DNA of 30,082 nt from Oppiella nova (Eukaryota; Arthropoda; Arachnida; Sarcoptiformes; Oppiidae). Where the stretch lies: NCBI GenBank assembly GCA_905397405.1, contig CAJPVJ010000195.1, positions 1 through 30,082 of the forward strand, read 5' to 3'. Below, one piece after another: positions 1-7,961 of the stretch. Each line of letters begins with the position of its first letter. Positions within the stretch are counted from its first letter, which is position 1. Made by a program: the position numbers and the translations under genes. Below the pieces are notes generated by a model. It made no database searches. It saw nothing but the letters and a program-made list of their open reading frames with translations, and was not told the origin of the DNA.

Positions 1-117
1 AAAGACAAGGGTTTACACGAATTCCCTGATACTAAAAGTCCCGATATTATACCACCGAGTATTGAGTTCACAGGTGATTTATGCCCGTTCATTCATTTAT
101 TATTATTTATGGTGTAA
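1..117 (+). CDS. possible 3' end of a gene cut by the left edge
   Basis: Frame 1 is open from base 1 to a TAA at 115-117 (38 codons). The first 90 bases are richer in G+C than the spacer that follows and read like a polar Asp/Pro/Ser/Thr tail, followed by a short hydrophobic end (HLLLFMV). A GT within GGTGAT near 73 could instead be a splice donor ending the exon there. I recognise no family. Too short to be sure it is coding. Confidence 0.25.
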   Translation, partial: KDKGLHEFPDTKSPDIIPPSIEFTGDLCPFIHLLLFMV

Positions 118-453
118 ATGACTAATAACTTATTAGTGATTAAATTTTTTTAATTTAAAAGTTTTTATCCAAACATTTAGAGACTCAGGACTTTACTTAC
201 CATTCATTTGAATTTAGTTCAAATAGAGACACAAATTTTGAGCTAAGAATTTGTTATGGAGTCGTGAATACAAAAGAATTAATAAAGAAATTCTCGGCTA
301 TTATTTAACATGATTTATGTATTTTGACTGACACTTGAATTAAGACTTTAAAGACGACATGCTATTCATTTTGTGTTACACTAAAGCATTTAAGAAATGT
401 ATTTATAGTTTATAAAAGAATTCATTAATTCAATGCTTTTGTAGCCAAGTTTT

Positions 454-588
454 TGACGTTATTTTACTTATTTTTCTCTCTCACTCGTCAATAGTCTCTA
501 ATAATTGATGATATATTTGAACCCGAAATATGTTTTGCATTTTATTCTCATCAATATACTTTTACACAACTTTATTAAAAATTGGTTT
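454..588 (+). repeat. 135-bp direct duplication, left copy (before N at 589)
   Basis: Bases 454-588 are identical to 590-724. The only base between them is N589. Two identical copies abutting a one-base gap is what a scaffolder leaves when it joins two overlapping contig ends without merging them, so this is most likely an assembly artefact and not a biological repeat. Confidence 0.9.
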
Positions 589-589
589 N

Positions 590-724
590 TGACGTTATTT
601 TACTTATTTTTCTCTCTCACTCGTCAATAGTCTCTAATAATTGATGATATATTTGAACCCGAAATATGTTTTGCATTTTATTCTCATCAATATACTTTTA
701 CACAACTTTATTAAAAATTGGTTT
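590..724 (+). repeat. 135-bp direct duplication, right copy
   Basis: Exact second copy of 454-588, read base by base. It begins directly after N589 and ends where the sequence continues into GTTGCC. The true locus most likely has one copy. Confidence 0.9.
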
Positions 725-1271
725 GTTGCCAAAAATTAGTATGACATAGTTTATCTACGGCAACAAAAATTAAAACCTTTTGTATACAATACTTTTATAT
801 GGTACTAGTAAACTAATTTATTTTTATTATCAATGAACATTTTTTTTACCGTATCTCAAACCTGTGTCGAGATGGCAGTTGACAGACTGATACCTCACCA
901 GAGTTATGCCGTGGTTACTACCGGACCGGATGAGATTGCCGAGGTATGGACCGTAATAATTATTAATGCTATTCAAGAAAAGCACATTTAATAGCAATAC
1001 TATAAATAGATTGGATGACAAGCCATGTAATAACGTCGATATAATCAATATTAGACACGATGTAAGACACAGAGCGAGCAAAAAATTGCCTATTCCCTTT
1101 TTTAATGATTTATATCGATTGCATTTATTCTGGTATATATTTTTTGTCTATTTTTGTGCACCAGAAGCGTTTGGATTATTGTTACAACACTTTACCGCAA
1201 ACTACTTGTGAAACTTTAGAACCTGTGATAAATTATAGCCTAACCAACAGTCGTAATGTAAGTCATCTCAG

Positions 1272-1309
1272 AGAATATTCTGGTAGAATATTCTCTACCA
1301 GAATATTCT
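1272..1309. promoter_or_regulatory. hairpin of three AGAATATTCT palindromes (heat-shock-element-like)
   Basis: AGAATATTCT occurs at 1272-1281, 1285-1294 and 1300-1309, with a fourth copy at 1479-1488. Each is a head-to-head pair of nGAAn units, the form bound by heat-shock factor. The outer copies also form a perfect 15-bp stem (1272-1286 with 1295-1309) around an 8-base loop. A TA-rich tract follows. No heat-shock gene is visible nearby, so the regulatory reading is tentative; it may be just a palindromic AT-rich insertion. Confidence 0.35.
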
Positions 1310-1312
1310 ATG

Positions 1313-1333
1313 CATATATATATATTATATATA
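1313..1333. repeat. TA microsatellite
   Basis: Nearly uninterrupted alternating T and A directly after the palindrome cluster. A simple-sequence repeat. Confidence 0.7.
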
Positions 1334-2107
1334 TAAGCGAAAAATAAAATATATATTTCACTCAATATATTATTCACAGAATATTTATTTCTCGATCTCT
1401 TTATTTATAGGACACCACACGTAAGCCTGCATTCCGTGCGCTATCGACTCCCGTATAGACACACATATCCATACACACAGAATATTCTGGGGATCGATAT
1501 CATTGACTTGAATTGAATCCACTTTATTCGTCAGATGATTTAAAAATTGTAATTTTTAAACATGAATTTTTCTATGAAATAATTATATATATTTTTCCGA
1601 TCATTACCTAAAAACGTGGCAATTAATTGCCAAATCGTGTGATATTTTTGCTATGAAATATTCTGTTAAGAATTTATAATAAATTATAAAATTTATGAGT
1701 CGTATGATAGAGACGTCTAAATGAAAAGCTATTATTAATATTCATATTACCATTTCATTTACATAATAATACTTTTCAGACAATTTTTACTCTAATGGAC
1801 AGAGTTTTTGAATTTTTATATCTAAAATGAAAATACATTTTTCTTTTATTCGTAATTTAATTTGAATTATAATATATATTCCCACTTAAGACTAAATTAT
1901 ATTTATTAGAAAGTTATACCATAAAATTATATAACATTATACAAAATTCTCCATATTCTCAATACTAACAATAATTATTATGATAATTAAGTTTGAATTT
2001 TCTAAATTAAAGTAATATGGTATATTAAATTAGATATAAAATGAAAAAAGTATTTCAAATTCATGTTACACTCATATTAAATATAGTTTTAATTATATAT
2101 TTATATA

Positions 2108-2273
2108 ATACAATGTATCCTAGTTATAATGAACTCTGGTGCCTGGGAAAATATATTGGTTATAATTGTACATTGGTAAAAATGTTGCAAAACTATAATG
2201 TTATGTGTTATTGAACCATCTAGATGTACTGTATTTTTATGATAGAGTTTATTATAACCAGGATACATTGTAT
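2108..2273. mobile_element. MITE-like element with 29-bp terminal inverted repeats
   Basis: The left arm 2108-2136 and the reverse complement of the right arm 2245-2273 agree at 27 of 29 bases. The 108 bases between are AT-rich and carry no gene. If the element is taken to begin CAATGTATCC (2111) and end GGATACATTG (2270), it is 160 bp and flanked on both sides by TA, the target duplication of Tc1/mariner-type elements. Size, arms and TA flanks fit a non-autonomous miniature inverted-repeat element. No second copy is in this window, so family membership is unproven. Confidence 0.6.
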
Positions 2274-2454
2274 AAGAGATTATGCTCAATTATAACAATG
2301 ATTTGCAATAAAATAAAATAATTACTAATAAAAATGTGCAATTTTCTTACAATTATCAATGATTTCAAAAGTGGTTTACAAGTTAAGTAATACAGTATGT
2401 GTTTTATTGGGAATGTTGACCACAATAGCAATAATGGACACATTTGTCTGATTG

Positions 2455-2600
2455 GAAATATGAGCTCAAAATTAATGGTTAAGTAAAGTGAGTGACAGTT
2501 ATTTGTAGTGCTTTTGTTATATTAAATGATTGATTCGGGTATACAAGCATTACTATAAAATATTCATGAATCAACAAATAGTAAGATTATGACATTTAAT
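2455..2600. repeat. 3' flank of tetraspanin 1, similar to the 3' flank of tetraspanin 2
   Basis: AATATGAGCTCAAAATTAAT near 2458-2477 matches AATATGAGCTTAAAATTAAT near 4325-4344. TATACAAGCATTAC near 2539 matches TATACAAGTATTAC near 4392. The order and approximate spacing are kept. The tandem duplication that made the tetraspanin array therefore carried DNA well past the stop codon. Confidence 0.5.
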
Positions 2601-2660
2601 AAATTTATTCAAAATGCAAAAACATAAAAAACACACAATAATAGCACTAATTAATGAGCT

Positions 2661-3466
2661 CTAAGTAGACTCGCGAGAGATCGCAAAATACGAGACACAG
2701 GCTATGATGAGTGCAAACAACTGAACCCCAATCAGTACACCACCGATGACCACAACCCACTGCCATATGTCTCGTATGAATCGCTCAAATCTGGTCTCAC
2801 ATCCAGTTTATATATGGTGTTCATGGCATCGATCACTCGAACATCACTTATATTTTTGGTGTGTTTCTCGCACTGGGACGACCAGGGCTTACGGCAACAG
2901 GAGTCCGGTATTTTCAACGAATCCCATTCTATGCCCCCTCCCTGGCCTCCCTTTAAAGATGAGTCACTTTTGTAGACCCTATTATAGCGGGCGTACAGCC
3001 AGTTGTATGGTCCGGACCACCCGCAGCACCGGAAGTCACGTTGGATGCGGTCCACAAGTATATCAATTTGGTTGGTGTGTCCCGACCCATAGTCCTCCCG
3101 AATTGCCCGCTCGGTGTCACTCATAATACCCTCTCTCACGGTATGTTCGTTGTGAATGACCCACAATAGGGACCTCCCGCAAACCCCGCTCATTGTTATG
3201 AAACATAATATGTATGCGCTAAATAACCATGGTGATTTTCGGGTAATACTACCAATATTACACCCAATAAAGCTTACGATGGTCATCATAACTCCCATGA
3301 TTAATATCATTACGAGTGGTGTTATATAATATATGTCCACTGCATTGACGTAGAGATAGGTTTCTGAATATGACCACAAGTACGTGGACATACCAATGGT
3401 TAGGACTCCCAGTAATCCGTATAGGAAGTTATAAACAATTGCAATATATTTTATATGTGAGACCAT
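2661..3466 (-). CDS. tetraspanin 1 of a tandem array, frameshifted before TM4
   Basis: Single-exon tetraspanin, a four-pass membrane scaffold protein whose large outer loop binds partner proteins. TM1 lies at about residues 9-31, TM2 49-69, TM3 80-103, and the large loop carries CCG (147-149), DSCC (188-191) and C199. The open frame stops at 2732. Comparison with the two neighbours shows why: after IYK near 2806 one base is missing (AAACTGG where the others have AA-R-ACTGG). Read in the next frame, the sequence continues with the sixth loop cysteine and a complete TM4 (VVVIGGVLIGVQLFALIIAC) to a TAG at 2661-2663. It also has one cysteine where the paralogues have GCC after TM2. A minus-strand AATAAA lies at 2609-2604, about 52 bases past the stop. 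It is a young pseudogene, a polymorphic null allele or a sequencing error. The start is the ATG at 3466. Confidence 0.8.
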
Positions 3467-3573
3467 TGTGTGAATGGGAATTACACTTCAAATCAATTTT
3501 AACATTCAATGAGATTATGTGCAATAAATTATTACTAATAATCTTTTTAATAAATTGATGGTATGTTATACGA

Positions 3574-3640
3574 TCATTATAACTGTATACCTGTCATTAT
3601 AACTGTCATTATGTTATAACTGTATACATGTCTGTCATTA
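3574..3640. repeat. short degenerate tandem repeat (TCATTATAACTG)
   Basis: TCATTATAACTG with small extensions (GTATAC, TTAT) recurs three to four times in 67 bases, about 110 bp upstream of the start of tetraspanin 1. A simple local repeat with no visible coding content. Confidence 0.6.
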
Positions 3641-3708
3641 AAAAAGTTTATCTAAAAAGTATATTTAAATAATATGTAAGAATGATAACTATGCTAATTA
3701 TTACAATA

Positions 3709-3790
3709 TGTTTATAGATTTAAAGGAGATTGTTTATATCAAATGCTTGACTAATGTTTACTAATGTAATAGAGAACTAAATACAAGGAT
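3709..3790 (-). promoter_or_regulatory. conserved upstream block, copy A
   Basis: This block recurs upstream of all three tetraspanins. The shared core on the plus strand runs TTGTTTATAT, then AATGCTTGA, AATGTTTACTAATGTAAT, and AGAGAACT-AATACAAGGAT. TGTTTAC inside it is a forkhead-type core (GTAAACA on the gene strand). It lies 243-324 bp before the start of tetraspanin 1, against about 120-225 bp for the other two. Retention in diverged AT-rich spacer suggests either recent duplication or a constrained promoter element. Confidence 0.5.
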
Positions 3791-4589
3791 TTTTACATCT
3801 TTTCAGTTATTATTATTATGCAAATTAATTTTATATTTAACCATTTTGTATTTTTTGTTTATTTTATTTATTTATATTTATAATTAACAGTTAATTGATA
3901 AATTATAAATCTCTATATTATAGAGTCTATATAAATTGTATTTCTCACAATTGGTGTCTGGGTCATAATTTGTGAATCAAGTTTGTGTCCTAGTAACTTA
4001 CAATATAAATATTTTATGTTCCCAAAAATTATAACATAATTAAAAGAATTTTACAAGTTTTCCATATAGCATTAGCAATATGTTACATTTATGATGTGGT
4101 AGGAGGCTATGCCATTGTTACTGTGAATATGGAGGTGTAATTGCTAATACCATACTTAAACCTTATTTACCATAATAGAAAACTTATCATACAATAATTT
4201 ATAACATTATTATTCTACATTATTACGGTATACTCTGTAATGTTAATACACATTAACATTCACATAAATGTCACTCAATATTGAGAGTTAATATTATTTG
4301 CAAGATTTTAAAGAATATTCTTTAAATATGAGCTTAAAATTAATGAGTTTTTTAATTAGTAGAAAGTAAAAAGCATTTATTTGTATTACAACTATACAAG
4401 TATTACCACAAATTATACAATATTACTGGAAAATATTAATTTAATAAATTCATATAAAATATAAAAATTTATAAAGAAACTGAAATATCATGAAATCAAT
4501 TAAACTTTAAAAATAATATAACTAGAAAATAGTTTTTCCAAAATCTTATAATATGATCTTGTACACTAAATCCCAACCCATTCATACCA

Positions 4590-5399
4590 TTACTTATCGC
4601 CCACTCGGGAGATCGCAAAACACGAGACACAGGCTATGATGAGTGCAAACAACTGGACGCCAATCAGTACACCACCGATGATCACAATCCACTGCCATAT
4701 GTCTCGTATGAATTGCTCAAACAGTATACCACAACCAGTCTTATAGATAATCTTCATATTCTCAACATATCTGATGTCAGTTACTTGTTTGGTCTCTCTC
4801 TCGCACTCGTAGGACGAGGGGTAATGACAACATGAGTGCGGAATCCATAACCACTGACCATATTCTGACCCTTTGATGCCCCTCTTAAATGTCAGTCCAT
4901 TTTTGTTGGCCTTATTATAGCCAGCGTTGAGCCAATCATAGGGTCCCTCCCACCACCCACAGCACCGGAAGTCTCGTTGGATGCGGTCGACAAGCATTTC
5001 GGTGGTGCCGTAGGTGTCGCCCAACCCGTAGTCCACTTGAAATAGCCTCAGAGTGTCGCTCGTAATCCTGTCCCTTACGGTGCGTTCGTTGTGAATGTCC
5101 CACAGCAGTGATGCCCCGCACGCTATGCACATTGTCACGCATAATAGTATGTAGGTGCATAATAACCAGAATGATTCTCGGACAGTACCACAGCATCCAA
5201 CAAAGCCCACGAATGACATCACCCCTCCCAGTATGAGGAGGACTATGAATGGCGAGACATAATACCAGTCCACTTGGTTCAGATACAGGTAGTTCTGGGA
5301 GTTCCACCATAAGTACGCCGACAGACCAAGGATTAGGACTCCGAGTAAACCGTATAAGAAGTTAAAGAAAACTACAAAGTATTTGATATACGAGAGCAT
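4590..5399 (-). CDS. tetraspanin 2 of the array (269 aa, intact)
   Basis: Complete single-exon tetraspanin starting at the ATG at 5399. Four membrane segments sit at about residues 8-32, 48-69, 79-102 and 236-262. GCCG after TM2 supplies juxtamembrane cysteines of the kind that are palmitoylated in this family. The large extracellular loop (about 103-235) has the diagnostic CCG at 146-148, HSCC at 188-191, C199 and C223, making six loop cysteines. The N-terminus MLSYIKY is the same as in tetraspanin 3, and the 3' end is nearly identical in DNA to tetraspanin 1. Tetraspanins organise membrane microdomains with integrins and other receptors; the partner cannot be told from sequence. Tetraspanin genes usually have several introns, so a single exon suggests an ancestral retrocopy that was then tandemly duplicated. 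Confidence 0.92.
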   Translation of the reverse strand: MLSYIKYFVVFFNFLYGLLGVLILGLSAYLWWNSQNYLYLNQVDWYYVSPFIVLLILGGVMSFVGFVGCCGTVRESFWLLCTYILLCVTMCIACGASLLWDIHNERTVRDRITSDTLRLFQVDYGLGDTYGTTEMLVDRIQRDFRCCGWWEGPYDWLNAGYNKANKNGLTFKRGIKGSEYGQWLWIPHSCCHYPSSYECERETKQVTDIRYVENMKIIYKTGCGILFEQFIRDIWQWIVIIGGVLIGVQLFALIIACVSCFAISRVGDK

Positions 5400-5529
5400 T
5401 GCGTGAATGGGAACTACACTTCAAAAGTAAAAGTTCTAATCAATTATATTCAATGAAAAATGGTTTGTCTACAATAATATAAACATAAAATATAAGCATA
5501 TTTAATTGATTTTAAGTATTACATAACTA

Positions 5530-5623
5530 TTGTTTATAAGTTTAAGGATTGTGTTAAGAATTTTGTTTATATTTAATACTTAAACAATGTTTACTAATGT
5601 AATGGAGAACTTAATACAAGGAT
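5530..5623 (-). promoter_or_regulatory. conserved upstream block, copy B
   Basis: Second copy of the block, 131-224 bp before the start of tetraspanin 2. It keeps TGTTTATAAGTTTAAGGATT at its left end, then TTTTGTTTAT, CAATGTTTACTAATGTAATG and GAGAACTTAATACAAGGAT. It includes the same TGTTTAC forkhead-type core. Confidence 0.5.
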
Positions 5624-6100
5624 TTATAGCTCATTAATTTCATATATTATTCTGTCTCACTAATTAAGTATTGCTTATATTTTACATTTAAAAATAATTT
5701 TTAAATTATTAATAGTGCATATAAATAGTGAAAACTTAAACATTGTATTATGTTATTTTCTTATATTTAATGAATACATCCATAAACTAAGTAAAACCTA
5801 CACCATAACTTGCCCTGGAGAGTTATGCCATTAAAATACACAATCTATAATCAAGGCAAATAAGTTTTATTTTGTCGATTCTTTACATAATTTTAACATG
5901 AAATACGATTTTATTAATAGTAATTATAAACCACATCTATTTTTATAAAATAATAATATTTCTGCAGTTTTTAAATTCTTAATTGGGAAATACAAACATG
6001 GCAATAAAATATTCATCTCTAATAAAAAATATAACATAATTAAATTTAATTTATAATATTACAGTAATATGAGAAACATTACAAAAACGATATGAATTGA

Positions 6101-6898
6101 TTATTTCATATAAATATTGGTCACTCGAAAGATCATAAAACACAGGACACAGGCTATGGTGAGTGCACACAAGTGGACACCAATCAGTATCCCATTTATC
6201 ATCAAAATACACCTCCACTTGTCTCGTATGAAGTGCTCAAATGGTGTGCCACAGCCTGTCTTATAGATAGTCTTGATTTTTGCGATATATCGCGAGTCTG
6301 TCACTCGTGTGGTCTCTCTGTGGCAGTCGGGGGTCGAGGGACGGCGGCAACAGGAGTGCGGAATCCGTAGCGGAAAATATTTAAGCCCTCCCAACGAACT
6401 GTCCCTTTTGCGAAGCTTATTATAGTCGGCGTACATCCAGTCGGTAGGCGCCGACCACCCGCAGCACCGAAAGTCTCGCTGAATGCGATCGATAAGCATT
6501 TCGGTGGGTCTCGTGGGGTCCGACCCGTAGTTCTCGTAAATTAACTCTCGAGTACCGCTCGATATCTTGTCACTTATGGTACGTTCGTATTGAATGGCCC
6601 ACACTAGCGATGCCCCGCACACGGCACACATTATCGCGCATACCAGTATGTAGGCGCCCAATAACCAGGGTGACTGTCTGACAGTGCCACAGCAGCCTAG
6701 AAATGCCACGATTGTCATCAGCCCTCCCACTATGAGTAGCGCTATGAATGGTGAGACATAATACCTGTCCATTCCGTTGAGGCTCATGTAGTTCTGGGAG
6801 TCCAACGATAAGTAAGTGGACAGACCAATGGTCATGACTCCCAGTACGCCGTATAAAAAGTTATAAACAATTGTAATGTATTTGATATACGAAAGCAT
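6101..6898 (-). CDS. tetraspanin 3 of the array (265 aa, intact)
   Basis: Complete single-exon tetraspanin from the ATG at 6898. TM1 is at about residues 10-33, TM2 49-70, TM3 79-102 and TM4 229-257. GCCG at 68-71 follows TM2. The large loop carries CCG at 145-147, HSCC at 181-184, C192 and C216, the same six-cysteine pattern as tetraspanin 2. The motif RIQRDFRCCGW is shared by all three copies, so they are paralogues from local duplication. TM4 has an unusual Cys/Arg content at its start (DKWRC) and the tail ends NIYMK. Start-to-start spacing in the array is 1.93 kb and 1.50 kb. Confidence 0.92.
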   Translation of the reverse strand: MLSYIKYITIVYNFLYGVLGVMTIGLSTYLSLDSQNYMSLNGMDRYYVSPFIALLIVGGLMTIVAFLGCCGTVRQSPWLLGAYILVCAIMCAVCGASLVWAIQYERTISDKISSGTRELIYENYGSDPTRPTEMLIDRIQRDFRCCGWSAPTDWMYADYNKLRKRDSSLGGLKYFPLRIPHSCCRRPSTPDCHRETTRVTDSRYIAKIKTIYKTGCGTPFEHFIRDKWRCILMINGILIGVHLCALTIACVLCFMIFRVTNIYMK

Positions 6899-7019
6899 TG
6901 TGTGAATTAATTATTAATATTTATTAAAAAAATACTTTATCTAAAAATTTGTCGATAGAATATAAAAACGAATTGTAACCATATTTAATTTGTTAATTAG
7001 TTTTATGTTTTGTATAATA

Positions 7020-7118
7020 TTTATAAGTTTAAGGATTATGCTAAGAAAATTGTTTATATTATTATTATAAATGCTTGAATAATGTTTACAAATGTAATAG
7101 AGAACTGAATACAAGGAT
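7020..7118 (-). promoter_or_regulatory. conserved upstream block, copy C
   Basis: Third copy, 122-220 bp before the start of tetraspanin 3: TTATAAGTTTAAGGATTATG, AAATTGTTTATATT, AAATGCTTGAATAATGTTTAC, AATGTAATAGAGAACTGAAT, ACAAGGAT. It is the longest match to the other two and again has the TGTTTAC core. Confidence 0.5.
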
Positions 7119-7961
7119 TAATAACACATCCTTTCAATTGTTTTCAAAATACAGTGTATTTAATACACATTAATTTTATATAACTTTGTCTTACTATTGA
7201 ATGGCATTTATTCATTTTAAAAAATAATATTCTCCATATTATGCTTATAAAACATTGATTTTTACCGTACATTATACATTACATTATTATTGTAGATTTA
7301 AAAAATTAATAAAGTAATTAGAAAATAATAATAAATATCATAGAATAAGAAAAATCTACAACTGTTAATTTAAACAAATTTTATTAATTATGTTGTCACA
7401 TTGTAACTATACTCATTAACTACCGGTATTATGGTACTGAACCAAAAAAATCAAGTTTTAATATAAAACTTTTAAACTTTAAGAATATTCTGTATTCAAT
7501 GCTCAATTGAATTGCTTCAGTCTTTCAATACTGGAGTTGTGAAACATTTGACAATTTTAATAGAAAATCATTTTGGATGAAAAGTTATTTGAATTGAATG
7601 TGGAAATAAAATATCTATGATATCAAATAAATTGAGTGCAATATTCACTCATAAAATGCTATTCAAACGGGTCGTGAATCGCATATTAGGATGGTTTTAA
7701 AAATGCAGACAAAAACTCCCATTTCTCTCGTAAACGACTCACAATTAAATGATTTATGAAAACAAATTCAATTGAAAATAAAGTTATATAACATATACAA
7801 CACATTATATACAAGTACTCAGCGTCTCATCAATCATTTGGTGGGCCATCCATTTCAGCGCTTATTTCATATTCAACTCTATTATCAATTTATTGAATCA
7901 AAACTGTGTTTGCATTTTGAGATAACTTTTGAATATTTGTATTTTTGAATAAACACACAAA
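7119..7961. other. AT-rich divergent intergenic region, tetraspanin 3 / IDS
   Basis: No ORF of note. The region must hold the promoter of the sulfatase gene (plus) and distal promoter sequence of tetraspanin 3 (minus). I see no distinctive core element and no RNA gene. Confidence 0.5.

Larger units (their letters stand above)
118..2107. other. AT-rich spacer without a convincing gene
   Basis: This stretch has no ORF with a recognisable protein. It contains a 135-bp duplication around an N, a GC-richer patch near 860-960, a possible short exon ending at a GTAAGT at 1256, a hairpin cluster of AGAATATTCT palindromes, and a TA microsatellite at about 1313-1333. The ORFs at 830-1081, 966-1211 and 1105-1347 are short, overlap each other and look like no known family. 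Confidence 0.5.

Noticed and set aside
454-724. Reading the 135-bp direct repeat as transposon long terminal repeats or a CRISPR-like unit
   Set aside because: The copies are identical and separated by a single N, with no internal region or spacers; this is an assembly overlap.
2101-2443. Two minus-strand ORFs of about 62 aa
   Set aside because: They overlap the MITE-like element and AT-rich spacer, and the translations are low-complexity hydrophobic with no family features.
4936-5310. Minus-strand ORF of 124 aa in another frame of tetraspanin 2
   Set aside because: An out-of-frame shadow of the tetraspanin coding sequence.
5804-5836. Small hairpin CATAACT...AGTTATG in the spacer between tetraspanins 2 and 3
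   Set aside because: A seven-base stem in AT-rich DNA is expected by chance, and it has no copies near the other tetraspanins.
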